Positions 1 to 7,364 of a stretch of DNA of 34,018 bases are shown one piece after another. Location of the stretch: positions 1 through 34,018 of the forward strand of contig CACZZA010000014.1 of NCBI GenBank assembly GCA_902785485.1, written 5' to 3'. The notes beneath the pieces are model-generated. The model made no database searches. It was not told the origin of the DNA and worked only from the letters and a program-made list of their open reading frames with translations. The DNA is from an uncultured Ruminococcus sp. Its GTDB lineage: Bacteria; Bacillota; Clostridia; Oscillospirales; CAG-272. How positions within the stretch are numbered: position 1 is the stretch's first letter; each line of letters begins with the position of its first letter. Both the position numbers and the translations under genes were made by a program.

Positions 1-110
1 CATGCCCGAAGGGCGCATCATTCGGCGCAGCCGTACATCACGTTCCGCTGTCAGCGGAACACATCGTTCGCCGAGTGTCCTTAAGAACACTCGGCGTTTC
101 CGGGCGTTTT
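1..110. repeat. Array of short palindromes ending in a hairpin and T-run
   Basis: Back-to-back small hairpins are separated by CATCA/CATCG-like spacers. One has arms GTTCCGCTG/CAGCGGAAC near 50-68. The last has arms GCCGAGTGT/ACACTCGGC near 71-96. An outer GCCCG/CGGGC pair and six T residues follow at about 105-110. No open frame is convincing. From memory, similar CATCATTCG-type palindrome strings occur between genes in clostridial genomes. It could be a dispersed palindromic repeat or a structured transcript end of a gene beyond the left edge. Confidence 0.5.
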
Positions 111-200
111 TTCTGTTATTATAGATCCACACATTCGATTTATTTCTTGTTATCGCCTACAATATAGGAAATAATGATTTGAAATACACATAATAAACGG

Positions 201-227
201 ACGGCGGCGGGAAATCCCCGCCGCCGT
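201..227 (-). terminator. Rho-independent terminator of the xxxLxxG/MMPL operon
   Basis: An 11-bp perfect GC stem (ACGGCGGCGGG, loop 5 nt) lies 6 nt beyond the stop codon of the heptad-repeat gene. On the minus strand it is followed by a weak T-rich tail (CCGTTTATTAT). It closes the minus-strand operon. Confidence 0.8.
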
Positions 228-232
228 ATTGC

Positions 233-2443
233 TTACTTGGATCTTATTTCTTCCGTACGATAGATGAATTTGACCTGACCTCCCATATCATCGCTGATGC
301 CGGAGAAATTTCGGTAATTCTTTGATACGTCTATCGTTGCCTTCAAGCGAGTAACAATACCTTTCATATCGTTGTCCGCAAGCTCAATGATCTTTTGAAC
401 GCCTTCCTCGTTGAACTTTTTCAGTCCGTCACTTAACTGCATTGCTCCGTTTTTCAGCTGAGATACGCCGTCAACTAAAGCAGGGGCTCCGTTTTTTAAC
501 TGCAGGATACCATCGAAAAGTGCAGCGGCTCCGGCTTTGAGCTGAGCCGTGCCATCCTTAAGATCTGAGGCTCCTGAAGCAAGAGATGAGGCCCCGTCTG
601 CGGCAGAGGCAACACCGTTTGTATAAGTCAAAAGTCCGAGATAGAATGCATTGTAGCTGTCAAGAGAGGTCTTCAGAGAAATGATCGATTTTGCGCCTTC
701 GGATGCAGCCGCAAGCTTTGCTTTGACTTCATCGGAAGCCATGTTTTCGGAAATTGCCTGTTTTACCTGCAATTCAACATTATCCGCAACCGTTTTCTGA
801 ATTGCTTCGGTCTGCATCTGCGCGTCGGTGTTTGCTTTTACGGTCGCCTTGATTTCGTCACTTTCCATTTTTGCCGTGATATTGGATTCGATCAGCGCAT
901 TAACTTCATTTGTCTGCATCTGCGCTTCAATTGCAGCGGAAATGGAATTCTGCGTTTCTGCGGGGATCATTCCTGCGGAAACGGCAGCTTCGTAATCGGA
1001 TCTGCTCATTCCGGCAGCGGCAACGATCACTTGCTCAGAAACCTGCTCGCGCACGGCGGCGGTCACACCTGCCGCAACCTGTTCACGAACGGCGGCGGTC
1101 ACTCCGGCAGCCACTTGTTCACGAACGGCAGCCGTAACCTTTTCTGCGATAAGCGGTCTGTTGTTCTCCACGGCGGCAGTGACCTGCGCGAGCGCCCGGT
1201 TATATACAGAGGTTTCGTCAAGAGAATCGATCACACCGGTCAACACTTGAGCGTAATTATCAACGGTAAGAGCGGGAACCGAAATGCCGCCGGCTTTGAT
1301 CTGCGCTTCTGCGGTAGAAAGCAAGGTTTCAAAAACTTGCTTGGCTCCGCCGTTGAGCGTGTCATTGTTACCTTTCAAAGTATTAAGACCGCCGGCCAGT
1401 TCTGCAGCGCCTGCCTTCAACTGTCCTGCGCCGTCATCAACGGAAACAGCGCCGTCTTTCAAAGCTTTCGCACCGTCAGCAAGCCGGTCGATCCCGGATA
1501 CAAGCTCTTTCGATTTGTCAAGCAGTGTAGTAAGTCCGCCATAGAGCGCTGACGATCCGTCAAGCAACTGCTTCATTCCGTCGGAAAGTTCTCCTATGGA
1601 ACCTGTCAGGCCGTCGACAGAATCAAGCTTTGATGTATTAAAGTTATTGAACAGTTCATTGGTGGCAAACGTAACGGTCATTCCAAAACTGAAGTCGGAA
1701 GCGTCCGCAGTGATTTCCACGTAATCGGGAATGTTAAGTTTGTCTTTGCTGATGCCGAGATTTTCCTGTAATCCGGGAAGCGCGATTCCCACGACTGCCG
1801 TGCGATCGCCGTCGTTGATGATCTTACCGTTTGTTACTTCAACATTGCGGAAATGCTCGTTATCAAGAAGCATACCCGTGAGCATCGCAAAAGGAACATA
1901 GATCTTTTCTTCTTTACCGTCGATTTTTACCGTTTCATACTGTCTGTTATCGTAATCAAACCGAATGCTTACTTTGCCGGTCTTACCCGCGATCTCATCG
2001 GCGGAAACTTTCTTGCCATCGAGCGTGTAGGTGACAGTCATGCCTACGGGCAGTTCTTTTTCAATATTGCCCCGATAGTAAATATCGTTGCCTTGCGCAT
2101 CCCAAACCTTGGCGTTTCCGCTGATCGTGTAGGACTCATTGCCCTTTACGTTTTCAATATCGGAAAGCCCGGTGGAATCGGTAATGGAAGCAGCGCCTAA
2201 AGCATTTTTTATCCAGTCGCTTACAATAATTTTCTGAACAGAACCGTCGGCTCCTGCCAAGACATACACAGTTTCATCTTTCGTTGAGTCTTTATCTGTA
2301 TTGGCGGTGGTTGTTGCTGTGACCGCATCTTTTTTTGGCTCTTCGGTTTTATCGTTTGTCAGGGCAAACACCGTAATGACACTCGAAAGGCATAAAACGG
2401 CGCATAAGATAATTGCCGTTATTTTGAATGATGGCTTATTCAT
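233..2443 (-). CDS. Secreted xxxLxxG heptad-repeat protein (YhgE/Pip-like), MMPL partner
   Basis: A 736-residue protein with an N-terminal signal or anchor helix (about residues 8-28) and a Thr/Lys/Asp-rich linker. A globular part reaches about residue 280. Two blocks of L-x-D/x-G-x-x-x-L heptads follow, at about 283-370 and 605-690. The heptads match the X-X-X-Leu-X-X-Gly family seen in YhgE/Pip-type exporter components. Between them is an Ala/Glu/Met-rich helical region with a triplicated VTAAVREQVAAG unit. Unlike full YhgE/Pip proteins it shows no C-terminal membrane bundle. The ATG has a GGAGG site, and the first 8 nt overlap the end of the MMPL gene, so the two are coupled. An extracytoplasmic partner of the transporter is inferred; no substrate can be named. 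Confidence 0.8.
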   Translation of the reverse strand: MNKPSFKITAIILCAVLCLSSVITVFALTNDKTEEPKKDAVTATTTANTDKDSTKDETVYVLAGADGSVQKIIVSDWIKNALGAASITDSTGLSDIENVKGNESYTISGNAKVWDAQGNDIYYRGNIEKELPVGMTVTYTLDGKKVSADEIAGKTGKVSIRFDYDNRQYETVKIDGKEEKIYVPFAMLTGMLLDNEHFRNVEVTNGKIINDGDRTAVVGIALPGLQENLGISKDKLNIPDYVEITADASDFSFGMTVTFATNELFNNFNTSKLDSVDGLTGSIGELSDGMKQLLDGSSALYGGLTTLLDKSKELVSGIDRLADGAKALKDGAVSVDDGAGQLKAGAAELAGGLNTLKGNNDTLNGGAKQVFETLLSTAEAQIKAGGISVPALTVDNYAQVLTGVIDSLDETSVYNRALAQVTAAVENNRPLIAEKVTAAVREQVAAGVTAAVREQVAAGVTAAVREQVSEQVIVAAAGMSRSDYEAAVSAGMIPAETQNSISAAIEAQMQTNEVNALIESNITAKMESDEIKATVKANTDAQMQTEAIQKTVADNVELQVKQAISENMASDEVKAKLAAASEGAKSIISLKTSLDSYNAFYLGLLTYTNGVASAADGASSLASGASDLKDGTAQLKAGAAALFDGILQLKNGAPALVDGVSQLKNGAMQLSDGLKKFNEEGVQKIIELADNDMKGIVTRLKATIDVSKNYRNFSGISDDMGGQVKFIYRTEEIRSK
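1030..1140 (-). repeat. 36-bp in-frame repeat within the heptad protein
   Basis: Three adjacent imperfect 36-bp units encode the 12-residue motif VTAAVREQVAAG (the last unit diverges). They extend a predicted amphipathic helix by whole turns and leave the frame intact. Confidence 0.75.
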
Positions 2444-4553
2444 TGTTAGATACCTCCGTTTTTATAGATTTTATTTTAGTCATACCGAGAGTTGTTTTAC
2501 AGATGATTTTATCAAACAGCATAAACAACGCCGGCAGAACGAAGATGACAAGGAGCATACTGATAATAGCTCCTCTTGCCATGAGCATACACATTGAACT
2601 GATGATTTCGATGTCCGAATAAAGCGCAACACCGAATGTTGCCGCAAACAGGCCCATACCGGAAACGATGATGGACGGAATGGACGTATAGAGGGCCGTC
2701 CAAACGGCATTTTTCTTATCTCTGCCCGCAATTCGTTCCGCTTTATAACGTGTAGTCATCAGAATTGCATAGTCGACGGTAGCGCCGAGCTGAATCGTGC
2801 TGATACATATTGGGGTGATAAACGCCATACTCTGACCGAGATAATGCGGCAGACCGAGATTGATGAATATGCCGACTTCGATCAATATGCCGACTTCGAT
2901 CACAGCGATCAGGATGAACGGGAGAGAGATACTCTTTTCCACGAGCAGAATGATGAGGAATATTGCGATAACCGATACGGCGGTAACGACGGCAAAATCG
3001 TGTCCCGTCGTTTCGATCATATCCTTCATACACGGAGCTTCGCCGATCAGCATGCCGTTTTCATCGTATTTTTTAAGGACAGTGTTAAGCTTGTCGATCT
3101 GCTCATTTACATCATCACTTGCCGCTTTGTATTCGGAGTTAATAAGTAACAGTTCCCACCGATCGCTTTCAAGAATGGATCTTAGGCTGTCGGGCAGAAT
3201 TTCTTCCGGCACACGGGAGCCGACGACCGACTCAAGGCCTAAAACGTATTTCACGCCGTCAACGTCTTCCATTTCGGATATCATATTCTTGACGGATTTT
3301 GCCGGGAGCTTGCTGTCAACAAGGATCATGTGAGTAGAAGCAATATCGAAGTCCTCACGAAGTTTGGAATTGGATATTACATAGTTCATATCCTCCGGCA
3401 GGCACTCTCCCATATCGTAATACACTTCATCGTTTGCTTTGTTATATCCGTAGTAGGCAGGGGCTACGAGAATTGCAAAAATGATGAGAAACACCGGAAA
3501 AGCCTTTACAACACCCTTCGCAAATTTTCCCATGGGCGGGATGATCGAGCGATGCCTCGTTTTCTGAAGCGGTTTGTCAAGAACAAGGATCAGTGACGGC
3601 AGCACGGTTACACAGCCGATAACGCCGAGTAGGACGCCTTTTGCCATAACGATCCCGAGGTCGCGGCCTAAGGTGAAACTCATAAAGCATAGAGCTGCAA
3701 AGCCGGCGATCGTTGTAATGGAGCTTCCGACCACACTCGTAAGTGTTTCCTTGACGGCAACCGCCATTGCCTCTTTGTTGTCAGAATACTTTTCTCGCTG
3801 TTCATTGTAACTGTGCCAAAGGAAGATGGAATAGTCCATCGTCACGGCAAGCTGGAGAACGGCGGAAAGCGCTTTGGTTATGTAAGAAATCTCACCGAAG
3901 AAAATATTCGTTCCGAGGTTGAGAAGGATCATCGCGCCGATAGAGGCAAGGAACACAAAAGGAATAAGCCAACCGTCAAGGAAAGCGACCATAGCGACGC
4001 AGGCAAGCACCACGGCAAGACCTACATATATCGGTTCCTCTTTTTCACAAAGGTCACGGAGATCCACAACAAGCGCCGTCATACCGGAAACGAAACACTG
4101 TTTTCCGCAGACCGACCGGATCTCCTCCACTGCGTCCATTGTAAGTTCATCCGATGTTCCCGTATCGAAGAACACCGCCATCATTGTAGAATGATCGGAA
4201 TTAAACTCCTTGAAAACCGAATCCGGCAGCAGCTCCATCGGGATGGACAGATCCGCAAGAGAATCGTACCAAAGAACTGTATCGACGTGGTCAATGGCTT
4301 CGATCTTTTCTTTCAGCTTCGCCACGTCCTTGTTTGGCATATCCTCGAATATCAGAAACGTAAAAGCGCCTTTATCAAAATCCTTCAGCAGTTCATTCTG
4401 ACCGATGACCGTTTCCATATCCGACGGCAGATACGTCAGCATATCGTAGTTTACTCGTGTATTGATCATACCGATAACCGACGGTATCATAAGAATAACC
4501 GTCAGTATCAGGATCAGGATGCGGTGCTTTACTACCGCCTTTGCAAAACGCAT
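2436..4553 (-). CDS. MMPL/RND-family transporter
   Basis: About 705 residues from the ATG at 4553, which has AGGTGA at good spacing. A GTG at 4562 in the same frame overlaps the upstream stop but has poor spacing. The protein has the two-fold RND layout: helix 1, an extracytoplasmic loop with the conserved N-Y-D-M-L-x-Y-L-P segment, helices 2-6, then the same again. Both halves carry the Asp-Tyr pair of the proton relay (AVTMDYSIFLWH and GATVDYAILMTTRY). MMPL proteins export lipids, glycolipids or hydrophobic compounds by proton antiport. It sits in an operon after the DUF308 remnant and before the heptad-repeat protein. A six-residue in-frame duplication lies in a C-terminal-half helix. Substrate unknown. 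Confidence 0.92.
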   Translation of the reverse strand: MRFAKAVVKHRILILILTVILMIPSVIGMINTRVNYDMLTYLPSDMETVIGQNELLKDFDKGAFTFLIFEDMPNKDVAKLKEKIEAIDHVDTVLWYDSLADLSIPMELLPDSVFKEFNSDHSTMMAVFFDTGTSDELTMDAVEEIRSVCGKQCFVSGMTALVVDLRDLCEKEEPIYVGLAVVLACVAMVAFLDGWLIPFVFLASIGAMILLNLGTNIFFGEISYITKALSAVLQLAVTMDYSIFLWHSYNEQREKYSDNKEAMAVAVKETLTSVVGSSITTIAGFAALCFMSFTLGRDLGIVMAKGVLLGVIGCVTVLPSLILVLDKPLQKTRHRSIIPPMGKFAKGVVKAFPVFLIIFAILVAPAYYGYNKANDEVYYDMGECLPEDMNYVISNSKLREDFDIASTHMILVDSKLPAKSVKNMISEMEDVDGVKYVLGLESVVGSRVPEEILPDSLRSILESDRWELLLINSEYKAASDDVNEQIDKLNTVLKKYDENGMLIGEAPCMKDMIETTGHDFAVVTAVSVIAIFLIILLVEKSISLPFILIAVIEVGILIEVGIFINLGLPHYLGQSMAFITPICISTIQLGATVDYAILMTTRYKAERIAGRDKKNAVWTALYTSIPSIIVSGMGLFAATFGVALYSDIEIISSMCMLMARGAIISMLLVIFVLPALFMLFDKIICKTTLGMTKIKSIKTEVSNNE
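2866..2901. repeat. Exact 18-bp tandem duplication inside the MMPL gene
   Basis: Two perfect copies of AATATGCCGACTTCGATC abut at 2866-2883 and 2884-2901. In the protein this duplicates six residues (VIEVGILIEVGIF), lengthening a transmembrane helix by about 1.5 turns while keeping the frame. Confidence 0.95.
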
Positions 4554-4686
4554 GATCTTCACCTATCCTTTTCGAAAAAATCAATTGTATCTGTTTCAAC
4601 AAAATCCGGCGCCTGGTTTTTGACAATTAAAACCGTTCTGATGACGGTATAGAGATTAAGTATCCCTTCGGAAAGAAATGAAACGC

Positions 4687-4748
4687 CCATTAGAATTGTC
4701 AGCACCCCTGCGCCGAACCATTAGAATTGTCAGCACCCCTGCGCCGAA
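4687..4748. repeat. Exact 31-bp tandem duplication
   Basis: Copies at 4687-4717 and 4718-4748 are identical and abut without a spacer. The length is not a multiple of three, so the DUF308-like gene changes frame here. Confidence 0.97.
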
Positions 4749-5001
4749 GGCGGAATCAAAAACAAGCGCAACGCCTACTATGCCCGCAAGGATCGCCAGG
4801 GAAAGAATAAGCCACCAATCTTTGATGCCGAAACGTTTGGCGTCCAGCGCGATCCGAATTTTGAACAGACCGTCAAACAGGATGGCAATACCGAAAGCGG
4901 CGGCAATAAAAGCCATCAGGTTTTCGGGATGGAAAAGAACGACCGTCCCCAACACGACCATCAATATTCCGAATTCCAAATCAAATTGAAACGCCAACCG
5001 A

Positions 5002-5109
5002 TACAGATCTTTGGAAAAATAACCGATCAATTTTACGATACCGAATACGATCGCTTACAGATCTTTGGAAAAATAACCGATCAATTTTACGATACCGAAT
5101 ACGATCGCT
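5002..5109. repeat. Exact 54-bp tandem duplication
   Basis: Copies at 5002-5055 and 5056-5109 are identical. The length is 18 codons, so the frame survives, but the copy junction reads TAA on the minus strand and stops the DUF308-like gene. Confidence 0.97.
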
Positions 5110-5285
5110 GCGATGCCGATTTCGATCCCGACGATCTTCGTTGAAATTTCCGGCAGTGCGATAAATAAAATCCCTGCTATGCAAAACAGCACCGATACCA
5201 CGATGTATCCGATTTTGGCTATTTTCATCGGTGCGACAGAACGCATTTTCATGGATTACGAACCTCCTTTGATGATTCTGGAGTC

Positions 5286-5314
5286 AGTATAGTACTTTGC
5301 CGACGCTTTGTATA
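5286..5314 (-). promoter_or_regulatory. Promoter of the DUF308-MMPL-xxxLxxG operon
   Basis: On the minus strand a TATACA -35 (5309-5314) and TATACT -10 (5286-5291) are 17 bp apart. The -10 lies in AGTA-CTA-TACT, a small palindrome that could be an operator for the adjacent TetR protein. This is inference from position and symmetry. Confidence 0.5.
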
Positions 5315-5319
5315 CGGAC

Positions 5320-5358
5320 AAAAAAATACCCAATGCCTGATTTTCAGGCATTGGGTAT
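5320..5358 (-). terminator. Rho-independent terminator after tetR
   Basis: A perfect 15-bp stem (ATACCCAATGCCTGA) with a 3-nt loop is followed on the minus strand by seven T residues. It separates the xre-tetR transcript from the efflux operon, which therefore needs its own promoter. Confidence 0.93.
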
Positions 5359-5402
5359 TGATTCAGCTGATTTTCAGACAGCTTACGGCTGTTTGTCTGA
5401 AT

Positions 5403-5960
5403 TTATGTTTCTTCGCAACGTTCGATCATTTCCTTGAGCATTCCTTTTTTGATATCCATAAGTCGTACAACAGCAGAACGGATATCGTCGTTCATATCGT
5501 TCCTTAACCAGTTTGAAACGATTCCGAATCCCAAACTGGAATAATAATTTTTCATGATATTCAAATCGTTTTCTTTAATCTTATGTCCCTTTAGTACAGC
5601 GGACAGATACGTTTCGATGGCATAATCGCAAACTTTCCAAAGATACATTTCATAAATATTGCGATTTACCGAATGATAGATGTGCAAAACCGCCCGTTTT
5701 TTAGACAAGGCTGTATCAAGCACAGCTTGCAGACAATCTCCGAAATTGTCAACCGTAGGATATGTTTGGATGATCGCGGCGGCATCCTCCTCAACGACGG
5801 TTTCGATCAATTTCGGAATACTTTCGAAATAATAATAGAAAGTATTGCGATTGATCCCGCAATCAGTCACAATATCCTTGACTGTGATTTGAGAAAGCGG
5901 TCGTTCTGTCAAAAGTTTTATAAAAGAGGCTTCAATTGCTTTTTTTGTGAAGTTTGCCAT
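5403..5960 (-). CDS. TetR/AcrR-family transcriptional regulator
   Basis: A 185-residue protein. Residues about 5-55 form the TetR DNA-binding domain (SQITVKDIVTDCGINRNTFYYYF, the recognition helix being the last part). The rest is an all-helical ligand/dimer domain as in clostridial TetR proteins. The ATG at 5960 sits 1 nt after the stop of the upstream Xre gene, and its GGAGG lies inside that gene's end, so both are co-transcribed. A terminator separates it from the efflux operon downstream on the same strand. Control of that operon is the natural guess, supported only by adjacency and the palindrome over the operon's -10. Confidence 0.9.
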   Translation of the reverse strand: MANFTKKAIEASFIKLLTERPLSQITVKDIVTDCGINRNTFYYYFESIPKLIETVVEEDAAAIIQTYPTVDNFGDCLQAVLDTALSKKRAVLHIYHSVNRNIYEMYLWKVCDYAIETYLSAVLKGHKIKENDLNIMKNYYSSLGFGIVSNWLRNDMNDDIRSAVVRLMDIKKGMLKEMIERCEET

Positions 5961-5961
5961 T

Positions 5962-6186
5962 TTATTGCTCCTCCCATTTGATTTCTACGATATCCGAAAT
6001 CCCGCATTGCAGAGCAATGCAGATTTTAGCAAGCGTTTCAAGTGTAACGGATTCGCCCTTACCCATTTTTGTAATAACGTTGGAAGAAAGAGAAGTTATT
6101 TTCTGAAGATCTTTCTTCATCATATGCTTATCTATCAGCAGTTTCCAAAGCCTATTGTAACTGATGTGATATAATACTTTTTCCAC
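5962..6186 (-). CDS. Small Xre/Cro-type HTH regulator
   Basis: A 74-residue single-domain protein from a GTG start at 6186. The helix-turn-helix is about residues 20-60 (MKKDLQKITSLSSNVITKMG, then TLETLAKICIALQCGISDIV). It matches the short Cro/C1-type family (HTH_26) common on clostridial mobile elements and beside phage, restriction or conjugation genes. It is the first gene of the xre-tetR transcript. The promoter upstream carries two near-identical 14-bp boxes, which suggests autoregulation. Its targets beyond this are unknown. Confidence 0.85.
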   Translation of the reverse strand: MEKVLYHISYNRLWKLLIDKHMMKKDLQKITSLSSNVITKMGKGESVTLETLAKICIALQCGISDIVEIKWEEQ

Positions 6187-6216
6187 GATAGCACTCCAAT
6201 CATAACAATTGACTAT

Positions 6217-6265
6217 ATTATATCATATAATCACTCAAAAATCAATATAAGTCACTCAAAAGTCA
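6217..6265 (-). promoter_or_regulatory. xre promoter with two direct-repeat operator boxes
   Basis: On the minus strand the -35 is TTGATT (6240-6245) and the -10 is TATAAT (6217-6222), 17 bp apart. Two copies of TCACTCAAAA[A/G]TCA (plus strand) lie at 6231-6244 and 6252-6265, 21 bp start to start, that is two helical turns. Each box is itself nearly symmetric (T-x-ACT-N4-AGT-x-A). One covers the -35 and spacer, the other lies just upstream. Confidence 0.8.
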
Positions 6266-6335
6266 TAATAATTCTCTTTTTTGCTATTCTCTTGCTTTGC
6301 AGATAACCGGTTCTGCCGCATCGGCGGATTATGCT
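6266..6335. other. Gene-free boundary of the low-GC block
   Basis: Between the xre operator and the first hairpin I see no reading frame, RNA or repeat I can support. Base composition changes from AT-rich to GC-rich over this stretch. Confidence 0.4.
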
Positions 6336-6384
6336 GCCCCGTCCGGAATCAGGATTTTTGTCTTGGCTCCGGGCGGGGCTTTTT
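6336..6384 (+). terminator. Rho-independent terminator-like hairpin without an upstream plus-strand gene
   Basis: A 12-bp stem (GCCCCGTCCGGA with TCCGGGCGGGGC, one G-T pair) and 20-nt loop are followed by TTTTT on the plus strand. No plus-strand gene precedes it, so it may be left over from a deleted or rearranged gene. Confidence 0.65.
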
Positions 6385-6396
6385 GCGTTTTACGGA

Positions 6397-6582
6397 CTAT
6401 AACCATTTATCTTCTTGCATTGCTTTTTGAAACTTGTCTATCGCTCCACGGTAGATGCGGTCAGCAGAAGACGGCGCGACGCCGTGTTCTCCGGCGAGGT
6501 CTATGAACGCTGTTTTTTCGAACTTGCGTTTTACTTCGGCGTAAAAGGTTTGGAAAAGGGTACGGGAAAAACCTTTCCTCAA
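6397..6582 (-). pseudogene. Possible 3' remnant of an unidentified gene
   Basis: A minus-strand frame encodes about 60 residues ending ...RIYRGAIDKFQKAMQEDKWL. The stretch IDLAGEHGVAPSSADRI has the pattern of a helix-turn-helix or the C-terminal helical tail of a mobile-element protein. The apparent start lies inside a perfect hairpin (6562-6596), not after a ribosome site, and the codons downstream of the hairpin look coding. I read it as the 3' end of a truncated gene enclosed by two hairpins. I do not recognise the family; it may also be non-coding. Confidence 0.35.
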
Positions 6583-6596
6583 AAGGTTTTTCCCGT
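6562..6596. terminator. Perfect hairpin downstream of the mgtC-like gene
   Basis: Fifteen-base arms (ACGGGAAAAACCTTT and its complement) flank a 5-nt loop, 7 nt beyond the MgtC-like stop. The arms contain A/T-rich tracts instead of a clean terminal T-run, so it could end transcription weakly from either side. Confidence 0.6.
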
Positions 6597-6602
6597 ATGT
6601 TT

Positions 6603-7340
6603 TTATATGATCTCGCCTATAAACGACACGTAGTCGAGCGTCGACAGCGCCTCTATCAATGCGTCGTGGCTCTTATATTTTTTGAGCGTCTCTTTCGTTA
6701 TCGTGATGGAGATCGTGTAGACGGCGAGTCCGGAGTTGAGGTAGGCGGGGTTCGCCTCGATGTCGTCTATCTTCATCCCGATCTTGCGCAGCGTGGTTAT
6801 GAAATCGTAGAGGTCGCTCCTGCTTTTTAATTCGAGGTGTATCTCAAAGTGATTGGACTTATCCTTGAGAAACTTTTCCGCGCCGGGCAACACCGAAAGG
6901 CAAAGGATGAGCAGAACGAACAGCGTCAGCGCCGCGGTATAGAAGCCCGCTCCGCACATAAGTCCGAGGAACGCGCTCGCCCAGAGAGCGACAGACGTCG
7001 TCAGTCCCTTGATCTGGTTTTTCGAGCTGAACAGCAGACTGTTCGACGCGAGTATCGCCGCTCCGATGAGCGCCGCCGCCGAGAGGAGCGGAAAAGTCAG
7101 CGTTCCGGAGCCTATGCAGAACATATCGAGAAGCATCGCGGACGAAGCTCCGACGGAAACGAGTATGAACGTACGGACACCGGCGGAATGACGTTTTCTC
7201 GCGCGCTCGCAGCCGATAAGCGCCGCAAACAAAAACGCGAGCGCGAGGCGGAATATGACCGACCACTCGTTGAGGGTCGCCGCCCATTCGCCGAGCAGCG
7301 CGGCAAGCGGATCTTTTGCGTTGAAAATGGATTCAAACAT
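6603..7340 (-). CDS. MgtC/SapB-family membrane protein
   Basis: A 245-residue protein. After a short N-terminus come four to five membrane helices with the MgtC core FRLALAFLFAALIGCERARK (about residues 30-50) and VRTFILVSVGASSAMLLDM. The C-terminal 85 residues look like the soluble ACT-like domain found in many MgtC proteins. The family is linked to growth at low magnesium and to modulation of membrane ATPases; the role here is inferred. The start has GGAG about 8 nt upstream. It follows the CPA2 antiporter by 24 nt, so the two form an operon joining ion homeostasis functions. Confidence 0.92.
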   Translation of the reverse strand: MFESIFNAKDPLAALLGEWAATLNEWSVIFRLALAFLFAALIGCERARKRHSAGVRTFILVSVGASSAMLLDMFCIGSGTLTFPLLSAAALIGAAILASNSLLFSSKNQIKGLTTSVALWASAFLGLMCGAGFYTAALTLFVLLILCLSVLPGAEKFLKDKSNHFEIHLELKSRSDLYDFITTLRKIGMKIDDIEANPAYLNSGLAVYTISITITKETLKKYKSHDALIEALSTLDYVSFIGEII

Positions 7341-7364
7341 AGTAATATCTCCTTTTTGATCTTT

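Larger units (their letters stand above)
4559..5252 (-). pseudogene. DUF308/HdeD-like membrane protein, broken by two tandem duplications
   Basis: The ATG at 5252 has AGGAGG at 5263-5268. Translation gives helical membrane segments typical of DUF308 (acid-resistance HdeD-like). It hits a TAA at 5055-5057, formed at the junction of an exact 54-bp duplication. The same frame continues after it until an exact 31-bp duplication (4687-4748) shifts it. Removing one copy of each on paper restores one 202-residue frame ending in a TGA at 4559-4561, just before the MMPL start. As read, the gene can give only a 65-residue N-terminal piece, or a 124-residue piece from an internal ATG at 5030. Either the gene is truly dead or the duplications are assembly errors. 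The HdeD-type role is family-level inference. Confidence 0.85.

Noticed and set aside
1030-1140. CRISPR-like reading of the 36-bp repeats
   Set aside because: The units abut without spacers, are imperfect and encode a continuous helical protein segment.
3813-4652. A 279-codon plus-strand frame opposite the MMPL gene
   Set aside because: It runs antisense to conserved RND motifs, has a His/Arg-rich composition and no ribosome site.
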